From Mongoliimonas terrestris (GTDB lineage: Bacteria; Pseudomonadota; Alphaproteobacteria; Rhizobiales; Pleomorphomonadaceae): 64,000 bases of DNA. The stretch covers positions 496,001-560,000 of the forward strand of contig NZ_MSIG01000001.1 in assembly GCF_001927285.1 (NCBI RefSeq). Direction: 5' to 3'. Made by a program: the position numbers and the translations under genes. Shown here in pieces: positions 24,185-33,234 of this stretch (its first letter is position 1; each line of letters begins with the position of its first letter). Below the pieces are notes generated by a model, which was not told the DNA's origin, did no database searches, and saw only the letters and a program-made list of their open reading frames with translations.

Positions 24185-25483
24185 CTATGCGGCGGATCGA
24201 TCGAGCACCGGCGCCAGCGCCGCCGCCACGGCGAGCAGGCGGCGGTCGGAAAGGCGCGGGCCGGCGAGGGTGACGCCGACCGGCATGCGGTTCGGTCCGG
24301 TGAAGGCCGGCACGTTCACGCAGGGTACGTGCAACAGCGTCCAGATCTGGTTCATGACCGGATTGCCGGGCCGTCGGCCGACGGGCGCCTCGCCGGGCGC
24401 GCTCGGCGTCAGCACCGCGTCGTAGGATCGGGCGATGCCGTCGAAGGCCACCCGGCAAAGGGCGGCGAGGTCGTAGGCGGCGATCAGGTCGTCGGCCGAA
24501 AAGCCCTCCCGGTTCTCCACCCGGCTGCGGAAGTCGTCGTGCAGCCGGTCGCCAAAGGTGCGGGCGAGCGGCAGGAAGGCGGTGCGGCCTTCCGAATGGA
24601 GGATCACCTTGTGGGCGGCGGTCAGCCCGTCGAAGCGCGGCGGCAGCGTCAGCTCGTCGACGACGGCGCCGGCGTCGCGAAGCCGCGCGGCGGCGTCCAT
24701 CAGGGCGTCGCGGCTCGGCGCCTCGGTGCTCTCCCATTCGGGCGAGCGGCAGACGGCGATGCGAAGGCCCGCCGGGCCGGCGACGGGCGCCGGGTCGCCG
24801 GGCAGGCCGAAGAGGTCGGCCATGAGGTCGAGGTCGGCGACGGAGCGGGCGTACCAGCCGACGGTGTCGAGGCTGACGCTGTAGAACTTGGCGCCCTCCC
24901 GGCTCACCGTGCTCCACGACGGCTTCAGCGCATAGGCGCCGCAGAAGGAGGCGGGGCGGATGGTCGAGCCGCCGGTCTGGGTGCCGAGGGCGAGCGGCAC
25001 CTGGGCGTCGCCGACCGCCGCGGCTGATCCGGCCGACGAGCCGCCGGAGGTGCGGGAGAGGTCGTGCGGGTTGCCGGTCGGCGCGTCGCGGCCGGCGGCG
25101 GCGAACTCGGTGGTCTCGGTCTTGCCGATGAGGACGGCGCCCGCCGCCCGGAGCACGGCGACGCACGCGGCGTCGAGGCTCGGCCGATGGCCGTCGAACA
25201 GCGGCGAATTGTAGGCGGTCGGCATGTCGGCCGTGTCGATCATGTCCTTCACGGCGACCGGCACGCCGTGGAGGGGGCTCCGCCGGGGCTCCTTGTCGAG
25301 CTCGCGGGCGATGCGGATCGCCCGGTCAGGGTCGAGATAGGCGAAGGCCTTGAGGTCGCCGTCGCGGGCGGCGATCCGCTCCAGGCAGGCGCGGGTGAGC
25401 GCCTCGGATGTGAGCGTGCCGGCGGCGAGCCGGGCGCTGGCCGCGCTGGCGGTGAGGGCGTGGAGAGGGCTGTCGTCGGTCAC
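24185..25483 (-). CDS. Amidase-signature family amidase in rutA cluster
   Basis: A 432-residue amidase-signature enzyme. The triad elements are Lys in GVPVAVKDMIDTA (residue about 79), cis-Ser in SRTSGGSSAGSAAAV and the Ser-containing GTQTGGSTIRPASFCGAYALKP. It is distinct from the amidase at 14.1 kb in length and sequence. It sits between rutA and the isochorismatase-type gene, so the three probably form one degradative operon for a pyrimidine-like or other amide/ureide compound. The 157-bp gap after rutA is the largest in the unit, and a second promoter there is possible. Confidence 0.9.
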   Translation of the reverse strand: MTDDSPLHALTASAASARLAAGTLTSEALTRACLERIAARDGDLKAFAYLDPDRAIRIARELDKEPRRSPLHGVPVAVKDMIDTADMPTAYNSPLFDGHRPSLDAACVAVLRAAGAVLIGKTETTEFAAAGRDAPTGNPHDLSRTSGGSSAGSAAAVGDAQVPLALGTQTGGSTIRPASFCGAYALKPSWSTVSREGAKFYSVSLDTVGWYARSVADLDLMADLFGLPGDPAPVAGPAGLRIAVCRSPEWESTEAPSRDALMDAAARLRDAGAVVDELTLPPRFDGLTAAHKVILHSEGRTAFLPLARTFGDRLHDDFRSRVENREGFSADDLIAAYDLAALCRVAFDGIARSYDAVLTPSAPGEAPVGRRPGNPVMNQIWTLLHVPCVNVPAFTGPNRMPVGVTLAGPRLSDRRLLAVAAALAPVLDRSAA

Positions 25484-25640
25484 GGGCGTCGGCCCTTCCG
25501 GGGTATGGCGGATGCGGGGATCGGCAGGAAAGGATTGTACCGCCGGGGTCGGGGCGAACTCCGGCCGGCGTGTCCGGCCGCGTCGACCGCGGCCACAGGA
25601 AGACGATCCGAGCGGCCGGCGGGCCGCTCGGCGGGACGGA

Positions 25641-26723
<1,083 letters not shown>

Positions 26724-26805
26724 GGGTTCGGGCTCCTGTTGGTCCGGGACGTCCGGCCCGAACCGCGTCGCGGCGGTCGGGCAGGGTCTTATGCCGGACC
26801 GTCTA

Positions 26806-26820
26806 GCAAGGAGGGTGCCA
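26806..26820 (-). promoter_or_regulatory. Sigma-54 (-24/-12) promoter of rutA
   Basis: Read on the minus strand, TGGCACCCTCCTTGC followed by T matches the RpoN consensus with GG and GC exactly ten bases apart. Transcription should begin near 26794, giving a leader of about 70 bases to rutA. The -24 block lies three bases from the palindromic operator. Confidence 0.78.
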
Positions 26821-26823
26821 GGA

Positions 26824-26843
26824 TGTCCGCATATGTGCGGACA
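26824..26843. promoter_or_regulatory. Palindromic operator abutting the rutA -24 element
   Basis: TGTCCGCATATGTGCGGACA is palindromic at 9 of 10 base pairs. It lies between rutA and the GntR regulator gene, immediately upstream of the rutA promoter. A related sequence sharing GCATAnGTnCGGACA lies before the MFS gene at 28055-28074. Confidence 0.7.
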
Positions 26844-26992
26844 TAGTCTTCCGCCGTCGCGGACCGACCGGACTGCCCAAGGCCGGTTCAGCTGCCCACG
26901 GCCAGTGCCGGAAAAACGGGCGGCCGGAGCGTGCGGCCGGGTCTTGGATCGGACGGGCCTCGGATCGGACAGGGCGGATCAGTCGGGCCAGA

Positions 26993-27883
26993 TCAATCAG
27001 GCCGGAAGGTCATCGAGTAGGAGAAGCGGTCGGCGGGCAGGAGGGTCTTGGACATCTGCAGCAGGCGCCCGCCGGATCCGAAGTAGCGGCGGGTGATCTC
27101 CAGCGCCAGATCGCCGGCGGCCGAGCCGAGAAAGCCGGCGCGTTCCGGCGGGATGGCGGCGGGGCGGATGTCCTGCTTAATCTCCACCACGTGCTCGCCG
27201 GAGCGGTCCTCCACCAGGGCGAACACGGCGGTGCGGAAGGTGTCGATGCCCTTGACGTGGTTGCTGAGGCGGGCGTCGAGCCAGACCTCGTTCCAGCAAT
27301 AGGCGGTGTCGGCGGGCACGTGGTAGCGCGGGCCCTCGAACCAGTGCCAGCGCCGGCCGGGCCGGCAGGCGAGGTCGCTGGCGAGCCGGCCGCGGGCCTC
27401 CACGTCGGCCCGGCGCAGGACGCGGAACTCGGTCTCGCGGGCAAGCTCCATGAGGTCCGCCACGGAGCCGACCGAATAGGTGGTGCGCCAGTCCCGGCTC
27501 GACGCCTCCACCCGCGTGCCGACGCCCTTGCGGGCGGAGAGAAGGCCCTGGTCGCGCAGGTGCGCGATGGCGTGGCGGACGGTCTGGCGGCTGACGCCGA
27601 GGCCGGCGGCAAGGTCGTTCTCGGTGGGCAGGAGGGAGCCGACCGGCAGCAGGCGGTCGCGGATGCGCCGCTCGATCAGCTTGGCCACCTGCAGGTAGAG
27701 CGGCACGGAGGAGCCGTCGGCGCCCCCGCGCACCCCGGCGAGGTCGTCCGGGCCGAACCCGGCGCCGGACTCGCCGCCGGACCCAGGCCCGGACCCAGTC
27801 CCGGACCCGTTCTCCGACTCGCTCACCGAAACGCTCCCGGCCCCTGGCGGCGTCTCCGATCCGTCGGCGGCCATGCGTGTCAT
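26993..27883 (-). CDS. GntR family (HutC/UTRA-type) transcriptional regulator
   Basis: A 296-residue regulator. Residues 1-60 are a Ser/Gly-rich, probably disordered extension with a run of G-S-G-T/P units. The winged helix follows (VPLYLQVAKLIERRIRD, LLPTENDLAAGLGVSRQTVR, LLSARKGVGTRVE), then a UTRA ligand-binding domain ending LEITRRYFGSGGRLLQMSKT. I start it at the ATG at 27881-27883, preceded by GGAGGGAG; an ATG three codons on is possible. It lies between rutA and a divergent MFS transporter, and similar palindromes front both, so it is the likely local regulator, responding to a pathway metabolite. Confidence 0.88.
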   Translation of the reverse strand: MTRMAADGSETPPGAGSVSVSESENGSGTGSGPGSGGESGAGFGPDDLAGVRGGADGSSVPLYLQVAKLIERRIRDRLLPVGSLLPTENDLAAGLGVSRQTVRHAIAHLRDQGLLSARKGVGTRVEASSRDWRTTYSVGSVADLMELARETEFRVLRRADVEARGRLASDLACRPGRRWHWFEGPRYHVPADTAYCWNEVWLDARLSNHVKGIDTFRTAVFALVEDRSGEHVVEIKQDIRPAAIPPERAGFLGSAAGDLALEITRRYFGSGGRLLQMSKTLLPADRFSYSMTFRPD

Positions 27884-28054
27884 CTCCCTCCAAAGGGTGC
27901 GGTCCGGCCGCGCGCGGCGCGCCGGCGGCGGACGGCGGGCGGTTCCCGTTCTCGGGGTTAAGCCAATGCGGCGCGCTCGGCAACGGTCGGGCGCGGCGGC
28001 ACCGGCGGGGGGATCTCCAAACGGCGGGGCAGACATCCGCATGGAGCGCTTGAC

Positions 28055-28074
28055 GGACTGCATAAGTCCGGACA
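28055..28074. promoter_or_regulatory. Palindromic operator between GntR and MFS genes
   Basis: GGACTGCATAAGTCCGGACA holds the inverted repeat CGGACT/AGTCCG (28054-28070) and shares GCATA, GT and CGGACA in register with the rutA operator. It lies 100 bp before the MFS start and 170 bp before the GntR start. Confidence 0.55.
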
Positions 28075-28173
28075 AATGAAGGGAGGGCGGCACGGGTCCG
28101 GCGTGCCTGGCCGCGCCGCCCGGCCGCCTCCGTTTCCGCCCTCCTCCGTTTCCGCCCTCCTCCGGGATCCGCC

Positions 28174-29397
28174 ATGTCCGAAGCCCCGCCCGCCGCCGGC
28201 CTTGCCGGCGCCCTCGCGATCGCCACCCTGGTCCAGGTGGTGGCGACGGCGACCGCGCTGGCGCTGACGGCGATCACGCCGCTGGTGGCGGCCGATCTCG
28301 GCATCGGCGCCCACACCATCGGCTACCAGGTGAGCCTCATCTACACCTCCGGCCTCGTCGCCTCGGCGCTCGCCGGCACCTTCGTGCTCCGGCACGGGCC
28401 GCTCGCCATCGAGCACCTGGTGATCGCCACCTTCGTGGTCGGCTTCCTGGGGCTCGCCGGCGGCACCATCCCGAGCATCATCCTCGGCTCGGTGGCGATC
28501 GGCATCGGCTACGGGCTCAACAACCCGGCCTCCTCGCACATCCTCAACGCGGTGACGCCGCGCCATCAGCGCAACCTCGTCTATTCGGTGAAGCAGGCCG
28601 GCGTGCCGGTGGGCGCCGTGGTGGCCAGCCTCGCCTTCCCGCCGCTCGCCCAGGCGATCGGCTGGCGGACCGCCTTCCTGGTGGCCGCCCTGGTGCCGCT
28701 GGCGGTGGCGGGCGCGCTCTTCCTGCGTCGCTCCACGATCCCGTTCGAGCGCGACCGGACCGCCCGATTCGGCGGCGGCGCCGCGGAGGCGCAGCGGCTG
28801 GTGTGGTCGCGCCCGGCGCTCCGCACCCTCGCCATCCTCGGCTTCCTGATGTCGGCGGTGCAGCTGTCGCTCTCCGCCTTCACCGTCACCATGCTGGTGC
28901 ACGACGCCGGATGGAGCCTGATCGCCGCCGGCAGCGTGGCGGCGGCCATGCAGGTGGGCGGCGCGCTCGGGCGCGTTTTCTGGGGCGTCGTCGCCGACCG
29001 CACTGGCGCCGGCTTCCTGGTGCTGGCGCTCGTCGGCTTCATCAGCGGCGTGCTCGGGCTCGCCGCCGTGGCGATCGGCAGCTATCCGGCGTCCGTGCAG
29101 GTGGCCATCCTGGTGGTGCTCGGCACCACGTCGATCGGCTGGAACGGCGTGCTCCTCGCCGAGACCGCGCGGGCGAGCCCGCCGGGCCTCGTGGGTCCGG
29201 TCACGGGCGGGGTGCTGGTCTACATCTTCCTCGGCGTGGTGGTCGGGCCGGCGAGCTTTTCCGCGCTCACCGGCGTCACGGGCAGCTTCGCCACCGCCTT
29301 CGGGGTGATGGGCGCCCTGTCGCTCGCCGGCACCGCCGTGGCGCTCCGCCTGCACGTGCGCACGCCCTCCGAGGCCGCGCGGCCGGCGGCGGCCTGA
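28174..29397 (+). CDS. MFS transporter
   Basis: A 407-residue, 12-helix major-facilitator transporter. The first half carries VTPRHQRNLVYSVKQAGVPVG, a common substrate-pore block of this subfamily; the cytoplasmic loop between helices 6 and 7 is short (RRSTIPFERDRTARFGGGA). It is divergent from the GntR regulator, with an operator-like palindrome in between, and probably imports the substrate, or exports a product, of the rutA unit. The start is the ATG at 28174 (MSEAPPAAGLAG). The substrate is unknown. Confidence 0.9.
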   Translation: MSEAPPAAGLAGALAIATLVQVVATATALALTAITPLVAADLGIGAHTIGYQVSLIYTSGLVASALAGTFVLRHGPLAIEHLVIATFVVGFLGLAGGTIPSIILGSVAIGIGYGLNNPASSHILNAVTPRHQRNLVYSVKQAGVPVGAVVASLAFPPLAQAIGWRTAFLVAALVPLAVAGALFLRRSTIPFERDRTARFGGGAAEAQRLVWSRPALRTLAILGFLMSAVQLSLSAFTVTMLVHDAGWSLIAAGSVAAAMQVGGALGRVFWGVVADRTGAGFLVLALVGFISGVLGLAAVAIGSYPASVQVAILVVLGTTSIGWNGVLLAETARASPPGLVGPVTGGVLVYIFLGVVVGPASFSALTGVTGSFATAFGVMGALSLAGTAVALRLHVRTPSEAARPAAA

Positions 29398-29437
29398 GGC
29401 GGCGCGACGGCCGGGGGAGGCGCGACGGGCGCGCGCG

Positions 29438-30148
29438 TCACTCCGCGGCGGGGCGGTCCTTCGCGGCGAGGTGGGCGGCGAGCGGGCCGACGCGGGCGGC
29501 GGGTGGCCGGGGGTTGTCGAACGGCATGGTGGCGGGCGCCGAGGCGCCGGCGGACACGACGAACTGCAGGGCGTCGTCGGTGGACCAGTCGAGCATGATG
29601 AGGTCGTCGACCGGCACGATCTCCACATAGCCGGAGGTCGGGTTGGGCGCCGTCGGCACGTAGACGGCGGCGAGCCGCCGGCCGCTGCCGTCGTCGGTCT
29701 CGAAGGTGCGGGTGACGAAGCCGAGCGTGCGCATCTCCGGCGTGGGGAAACGGATGAGCGCCACCCGCTGCACGTCGCTGGTGGGCGCCTGGAAGGCCTC
29801 CAGCATGCGCCGCACCGAGCCGTAGAGGCTGCGCACAAAGGGCACCCGCGCCATGGTGCGGTCGAAGAGGGCGATCAGGCGGCGGCCGATCACCACCTTG
29901 GTCATGGCGCCGAGAAGGTAGAGGCCGATCAGCACCAGGACGAGCGCCACACCCGACTGAAAGAGGTCGGCGCGCAACAGGTCCGCGAGGGCCGGCCAGG
30001 TGGCGTTCACCGAGAGGGCGAGCGCCAGGGCGAGCGGCCGCCCGATGGAGATGAGCGTCTGCACGATGAATTCGACGATCCAGACGGTGATGACGATCGG
30101 CACGAGCGTGAGCACGCCGGCGGCGATGTTGTTCTGGATCTTCCCCAT
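29438..30148 (-). CDS. DUF502 family membrane protein
   Basis: A 236-residue protein with two N-terminal membrane helices (AAGVLTLVPIVITVWIVEFI near residue 10 and VALVLVLIGLYLLGAMTKVV near 70) and a soluble C-terminal domain holding the conserved RVPFVRSLYGSVRRMLEAF and VYVPTAPNPTSGYVEIVP. These are diagnostic of DUF502, which is widespread, of unknown function and proposed to be a membrane-associated transporter-like protein. GGGAGATCC precedes the ATG at 30146-30148, which I prefer to the ATG 24 bp upstream. The tail is Pro/Ala-rich. Confidence 0.9.
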   Translation of the reverse strand: MGKIQNNIAAGVLTLVPIVITVWIVEFIVQTLISIGRPLALALALSVNATWPALADLLRADLFQSGVALVLVLIGLYLLGAMTKVVIGRRLIALFDRTMARVPFVRSLYGSVRRMLEAFQAPTSDVQRVALIRFPTPEMRTLGFVTRTFETDDGSGRRLAAVYVPTAPNPTSGYVEIVPVDDLIMLDWSTDDALQFVVSAGASAPATMPFDNPRPPAARVGPLAAHLAAKDRPAAE

Positions 30149-30245
30149 GCGGATCTCCCTTGCGAAGGGCAACAGCGGGCGATCGTCCGCGGTTCCGGAC
30201 GGGCGCCGGGCCGCGCTGCCGACACGGGCGGCGGCACGCGGCCAC

Positions 30246-30271
30246 GGAACGGCAACGGACCGTACGGGGTT
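30246..30271 (+). promoter_or_regulatory. Candidate EcfG-type promoter before PRC-barrel gene
   Basis: GGAAC (30246-30250), 17 bp, then GGTT (30268-30271) fits the general-stress promoter pattern with the same -10 variant as at 3288. It lies 35 bp before the ATG of a small exported PRC-barrel protein, a class often under general-stress control. Confidence 0.38.
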
Positions 30272-30305
30272 CGCCAGGGGTGCGCAATCGATCCGGAGAG
30301 CCGAG

Positions 30306-30704
30306 ATGTCCCTGAAGGTCCTGAACCCCGCCGCCGCTTTCGCCGCCGGCCTCGCCCTGATGGCCCTTGCGGGCGGACCCGCCGCCGGTCAGGCCGGCGA
30401 TCTCCGGGTGGTCAAGGCGGAGGACGCGGCGGCGCAGTACCCGGACGGCTGGACCTACGACAGCCTGGAGGACGCCGACGTGGTGGCCGAGGACGGCCGC
30501 GAGCTCGGCGAGGTGGAGGCGATCCTGGCGGACGCCACCGGCCTCGTCATGGCGGTCGCCGTGGAGCTGGAGGACGCGGACGACCGCATGGTGGTGTTCC
30601 CGCTGACGGGCGCCGACACGGTGGGCACCGACGACGACCGGGACATCCGCACGTCCCTGTCGCCGGAGGCGCTGGCCGCCCTGCCGGAATGGCGCCGGCC
30701 CTGA
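30306..30704 (+). CDS. Exported PRC-barrel-like protein
   Basis: A 132-residue protein with a signal peptide (MSLKVLNPAAAFAAGLALMA, cleavage near AAGQA). The mature part has the PRC-barrel pattern: a strand YDSLEDADVVAEDGRELGEV and VEAILADATGLVMAVAVELE, followed by a short acidic tail. Such periplasmic PRC-barrel proteins are common in Hyphomicrobiales and often stress-induced; no enzymatic role is known. The start is the ATG at 30306, preceded by CCGGAGAG. It converges on the BLUF gene with an 18-bp gap. Confidence 0.72.
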   Translation: MSLKVLNPAAAFAAGLALMALAGGPAAGQAGDLRVVKAEDAAAQYPDGWTYDSLEDADVVAEDGRELGEVEAILADATGLVMAVAVELEDADDRMVVFPLTGADTVGTDDDRDIRTSLSPEALAALPEWRRP

Positions 30705-30722
30705 TCGGGCGGGCGCGGGCCC

Positions 30723-31229
30723 TCAGGCGCGCACCACCTCCTCCTCGAGGAGCAGGCGGCAGAGGGTCTCGGCCACGGTGTTTCCCGTGAAACGCGACGG
30801 GTCGAAACCGCTGTCCGCGTGGAGGGCGCCGAACAGGCGCGCATCGCCGAGGTCGGCGCCGACGAAACCCATGGACCAGACGTCGAACTGGCGCGCCGCC
30901 ACCGGCTCGTAGGCGAGCACCAGCACGTCCGTGTGGCGGGGATCGCACTGGATGCGCTCGAAGGTGTCGCCCACGGCCTGCCGCGTGCCCTCCAGCACCT
31001 GGGCGAAACCGCCGCTGTTGAAGAGAAGGCCGCCGGTGACGCCGGCGGCGGTGTTGTTGCGCCGGGAGACGGCGAGGATGCTGGTCACCTCCCGGAGGAT
31101 GGCGTCGCGGCCGCCCTCGAGGCGTGCGTGGCTGAAGTAGGCGAGCCGCCAGATCGGCTCGGCGCCGGGTCCTTCGACGGGGGAACCATCGACGGGAGGC
31201 GCTTCGAGGGAGGGTGTCTGATCGGTCAT
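30723..31229 (-). CDS. BLUF domain blue-light photoreceptor
   Basis: A 168-residue sensor that binds FAD and responds to blue light. All key BLUF residues are present with correct spacing: Tyr31 in WRLAYFS, Asn59 in SRRNNTAAGVTGGLLF, Gln77 in GGFAQVLEG, and Trp118/Met120 in FDVWSMGF. The Asn-Gln and Gln-Trp distances (18 and 41) equal those of AppA-type domains. About 25 Pro/Ser-rich residues precede the domain and about 40 follow it; no output domain is attached. It starts 41 bp after the GGDEF-EAL gene stop on the same strand and is likely co-transcribed, so it probably tunes that enzyme through protein contact. Confidence 0.92.
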   Translation of the reverse strand: MTDQTPSLEAPPVDGSPVEGPGAEPIWRLAYFSHARLEGGRDAILREVTSILAVSRRNNTAAGVTGGLLFNSGGFAQVLEGTRQAVGDTFERIQCDPRHTDVLVLAYEPVAARQFDVWSMGFVGADLGDARLFGALHADSGFDPSRFTGNTVAETLCRLLLEEEVVRA

Positions 31230-31270
31230 GGAGAGGGCCTTGTGGAACGGGTGGAGGCCGGCGTGCCCCG

Positions 31271-32821
31271 TCAGGCGGACGGGGCGGCCGGTGTCGTGGC
31301 GACGCTGTCGAGGGGGGCCGCGTCGGCGGCGGGCACGGCGAGGCGGGCGATGGTGGCCGCCACGTCGGCGGCGGGAACCGGCCGGCTGAGGAAATAGCCC
31401 TGGGCGTCGTCGCAGCCTTCGGCGCGCAGAAGCGCCAGCTGCGAGCCGGTCTCCACGCCTTCGGCGGTGGTCGACATGCCAAGGCTCGCCCCGAGGGTGA
31501 GCACCGCGCGCACGATGGCGGCGCTGTCGGCGTTCACCTCCATGTCGGCCACGAAGGAGCGGTCGATCTTCACCTTGTCGAACGGGAAGGCGCGCAGATA
31601 GCTGAGGCTGGAATAGCCGGTGCCGAAGTCGTCCATGGCGATGCGCACGCCGAGCGCCTTCAGCTGGCCGAGGGTGGCGAGCGTGGCGCTGGTGTCGGCG
31701 AGGAGCACGCTCTCGGTGATCTCCAGCTCCAGCCGCTCCGGCAGAAGGCCCGAGCGGGCGAGCGCGGAGGCCACCACCGCCGGCAGGCCCGGCCCGTCGA
31801 ACTGCATGGGCGACAGGTTGACGGCGACCTTGAGGTCGCCGGGCCAGGCGGCGGCGTCCATGCAGGCCGTGCGCAGCACCCATTCGCCGAGCCCGACGAT
31901 CAGCCCCGTCTCCTCCGCCACCGGGATGAAGGCGGCGGGCGGGACGAGGCCGCGCTCCGGGTGGTTCCAGCGCACCAGCGCCTCGAAGCCCGTGAGGGTG
32001 CCGCTGCCGAGCGCCACCTGGGGCTGGTAGTGGACGGCGAACTGGCGGAGCGCCAAGGCGCGGCGGAGTTCCGTCTCCAGGTCGCGGCGCGCCTTGGCGC
32101 GGGCGTCCATGGCCGGGTCGAACAGGCGGTAGCGGCCGCGGCCGTCCTCCTTGGCCTGGTAGAGGGCGAGATCCGCCGCCTGGAGCAGCCGGTCGGCGTC
32201 GTCGTCGGGCGCGGGCAGCACGATGCCGACGCTCGCCCCGACGGTGATCAGGTGCTCGCCGATGATGACGGCGCGGCCCACCAGATCGACGAGCCGGGCG
32301 CCGAGCGCCTCGGCGGTGACGGCCGGATCGGCGGACCGGTGCACCACGGCGAACTCGTCGCCGCCGAGGCGGGCGAGCAGGTCGTGCGGCCCGATCACCT
32401 TGCGCAGCCGGTCGACGACGCGCAGGAGCAGCCGGTCGCCGACCGGATGGCCGAGGGTGTCGTTGACGGACTTGAAGCGGTCGAGGTCGACCAGAAGGAA
32501 GGCGAACGGCAGCCCGGCACGAAGGTCGGCGGCGAGCGCCTCGCCGAGCACGCGCCGGTCCGGCAGGCCGGTGAGCGCGTCCTGCCGGTCGGCCCGGGCG
32601 TCGGCGCCGTGCGGCATCACCAGCACCAGGTCGGCGCCGATGGGCACGCGGTCGGCGGGGCCGGCGTGGAGGGGATCGTAGGCTTCGCTCGCCAGCCGGA
32701 CGTCGCCGTTGCTGTCGACGAGGGCGGCCGGGAAGCCGAGCCGCCGGAAGGCGGCGGCGAGATCATCGCGGGACGGCAGCGGGGGGGCGGCCCGGTCGTC
32801 CGGCAGGGGGGCCGGCTGCAT
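31271..32821 (-). CDS. GGDEF-EAL cyclic-di-GMP enzyme
   Basis: A 516-residue soluble bifunctional c-di-GMP protein. Residues 1-75 form a short unassigned N-terminal sensory segment. The GGDEF domain (about 80-245) has DALTGLPDRR, VDLDRFKSVNDTLGHPVGD and an intact RLGGDEFAV. The EAL domain (about 260-500) has FEALVRW, LEITESVLL, MDDFGTGYSSLSY, VKIDRSFV and AEGVETG, all residues needed for phosphodiesterase activity. Both activities are thus possible. It has no membrane helix. The downstream BLUF gene points to light input. The start is the ATG at 32819-32821. Confidence 0.93.
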   Translation of the reverse strand: MQPAPLPDDRAAPPLPSRDDLAAAFRRLGFPAALVDSNGDVRLASEAYDPLHAGPADRVPIGADLVLVMPHGADARADRQDALTGLPDRRVLGEALAADLRAGLPFAFLLVDLDRFKSVNDTLGHPVGDRLLLRVVDRLRKVIGPHDLLARLGGDEFAVVHRSADPAVTAEALGARLVDLVGRAVIIGEHLITVGASVGIVLPAPDDDADRLLQAADLALYQAKEDGRGRYRLFDPAMDARAKARRDLETELRRALALRQFAVHYQPQVALGSGTLTGFEALVRWNHPERGLVPPAAFIPVAEETGLIVGLGEWVLRTACMDAAAWPGDLKVAVNLSPMQFDGPGLPAVVASALARSGLLPERLELEITESVLLADTSATLATLGQLKALGVRIAMDDFGTGYSSLSYLRAFPFDKVKIDRSFVADMEVNADSAAIVRAVLTLGASLGMSTTAEGVETGSQLALLRAEGCDDAQGYFLSRPVPAADVAATIARLAVPAADAAPLDSVATTPAAPSA

Positions 32822-33234
32822 CGCGAATGTCCTTTTCGATGATCGCGGGTCCTAGACGTATGCAGGATGCAGGTAAAGAAATCCTGTGCGTGTTTTCCCA
32901 TAGACCGCACGGCAAAGAGGTGCTGGCGCGCGACGAAAGTGTGGGCGAAACCGGGCGTTTCGGTCGTACGGGACGGGCGCGCGTCCCCGCGGCGCGCCCT
33001 TGCGGCAACCAAGGCGCGTTATTGCGTTCCTTGATGAGGAGATCATGGCATTTTCTTTACCAGGGCCGACTAGCGTCGACGGTCAGGTGACGGGGTGATG
33101 TCCGACGCGGCGGACGTGGCGGCGGGACCGGATTTTCGCCCCAGGGTTAACAGGGTGCGGCTTTCCTTCGACCGACGACGGCCTCGGCGGTCGTCGGACG
33201 GGGCCGCACACCGCTGGAGCATCGCATACCCCCT
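32822..33234. other. Intergenic region between divergent c-di-GMP genes
   Basis: 413 bp with no supported gene. It must hold the promoters for the leftward GGDEF-EAL/BLUF unit and the rightward PAS-GGDEF-EAL gene. A moderately AT-rich stretch lies at about 32855-32900. No clear operator or sigma-54 element was found. Confidence 0.45.
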
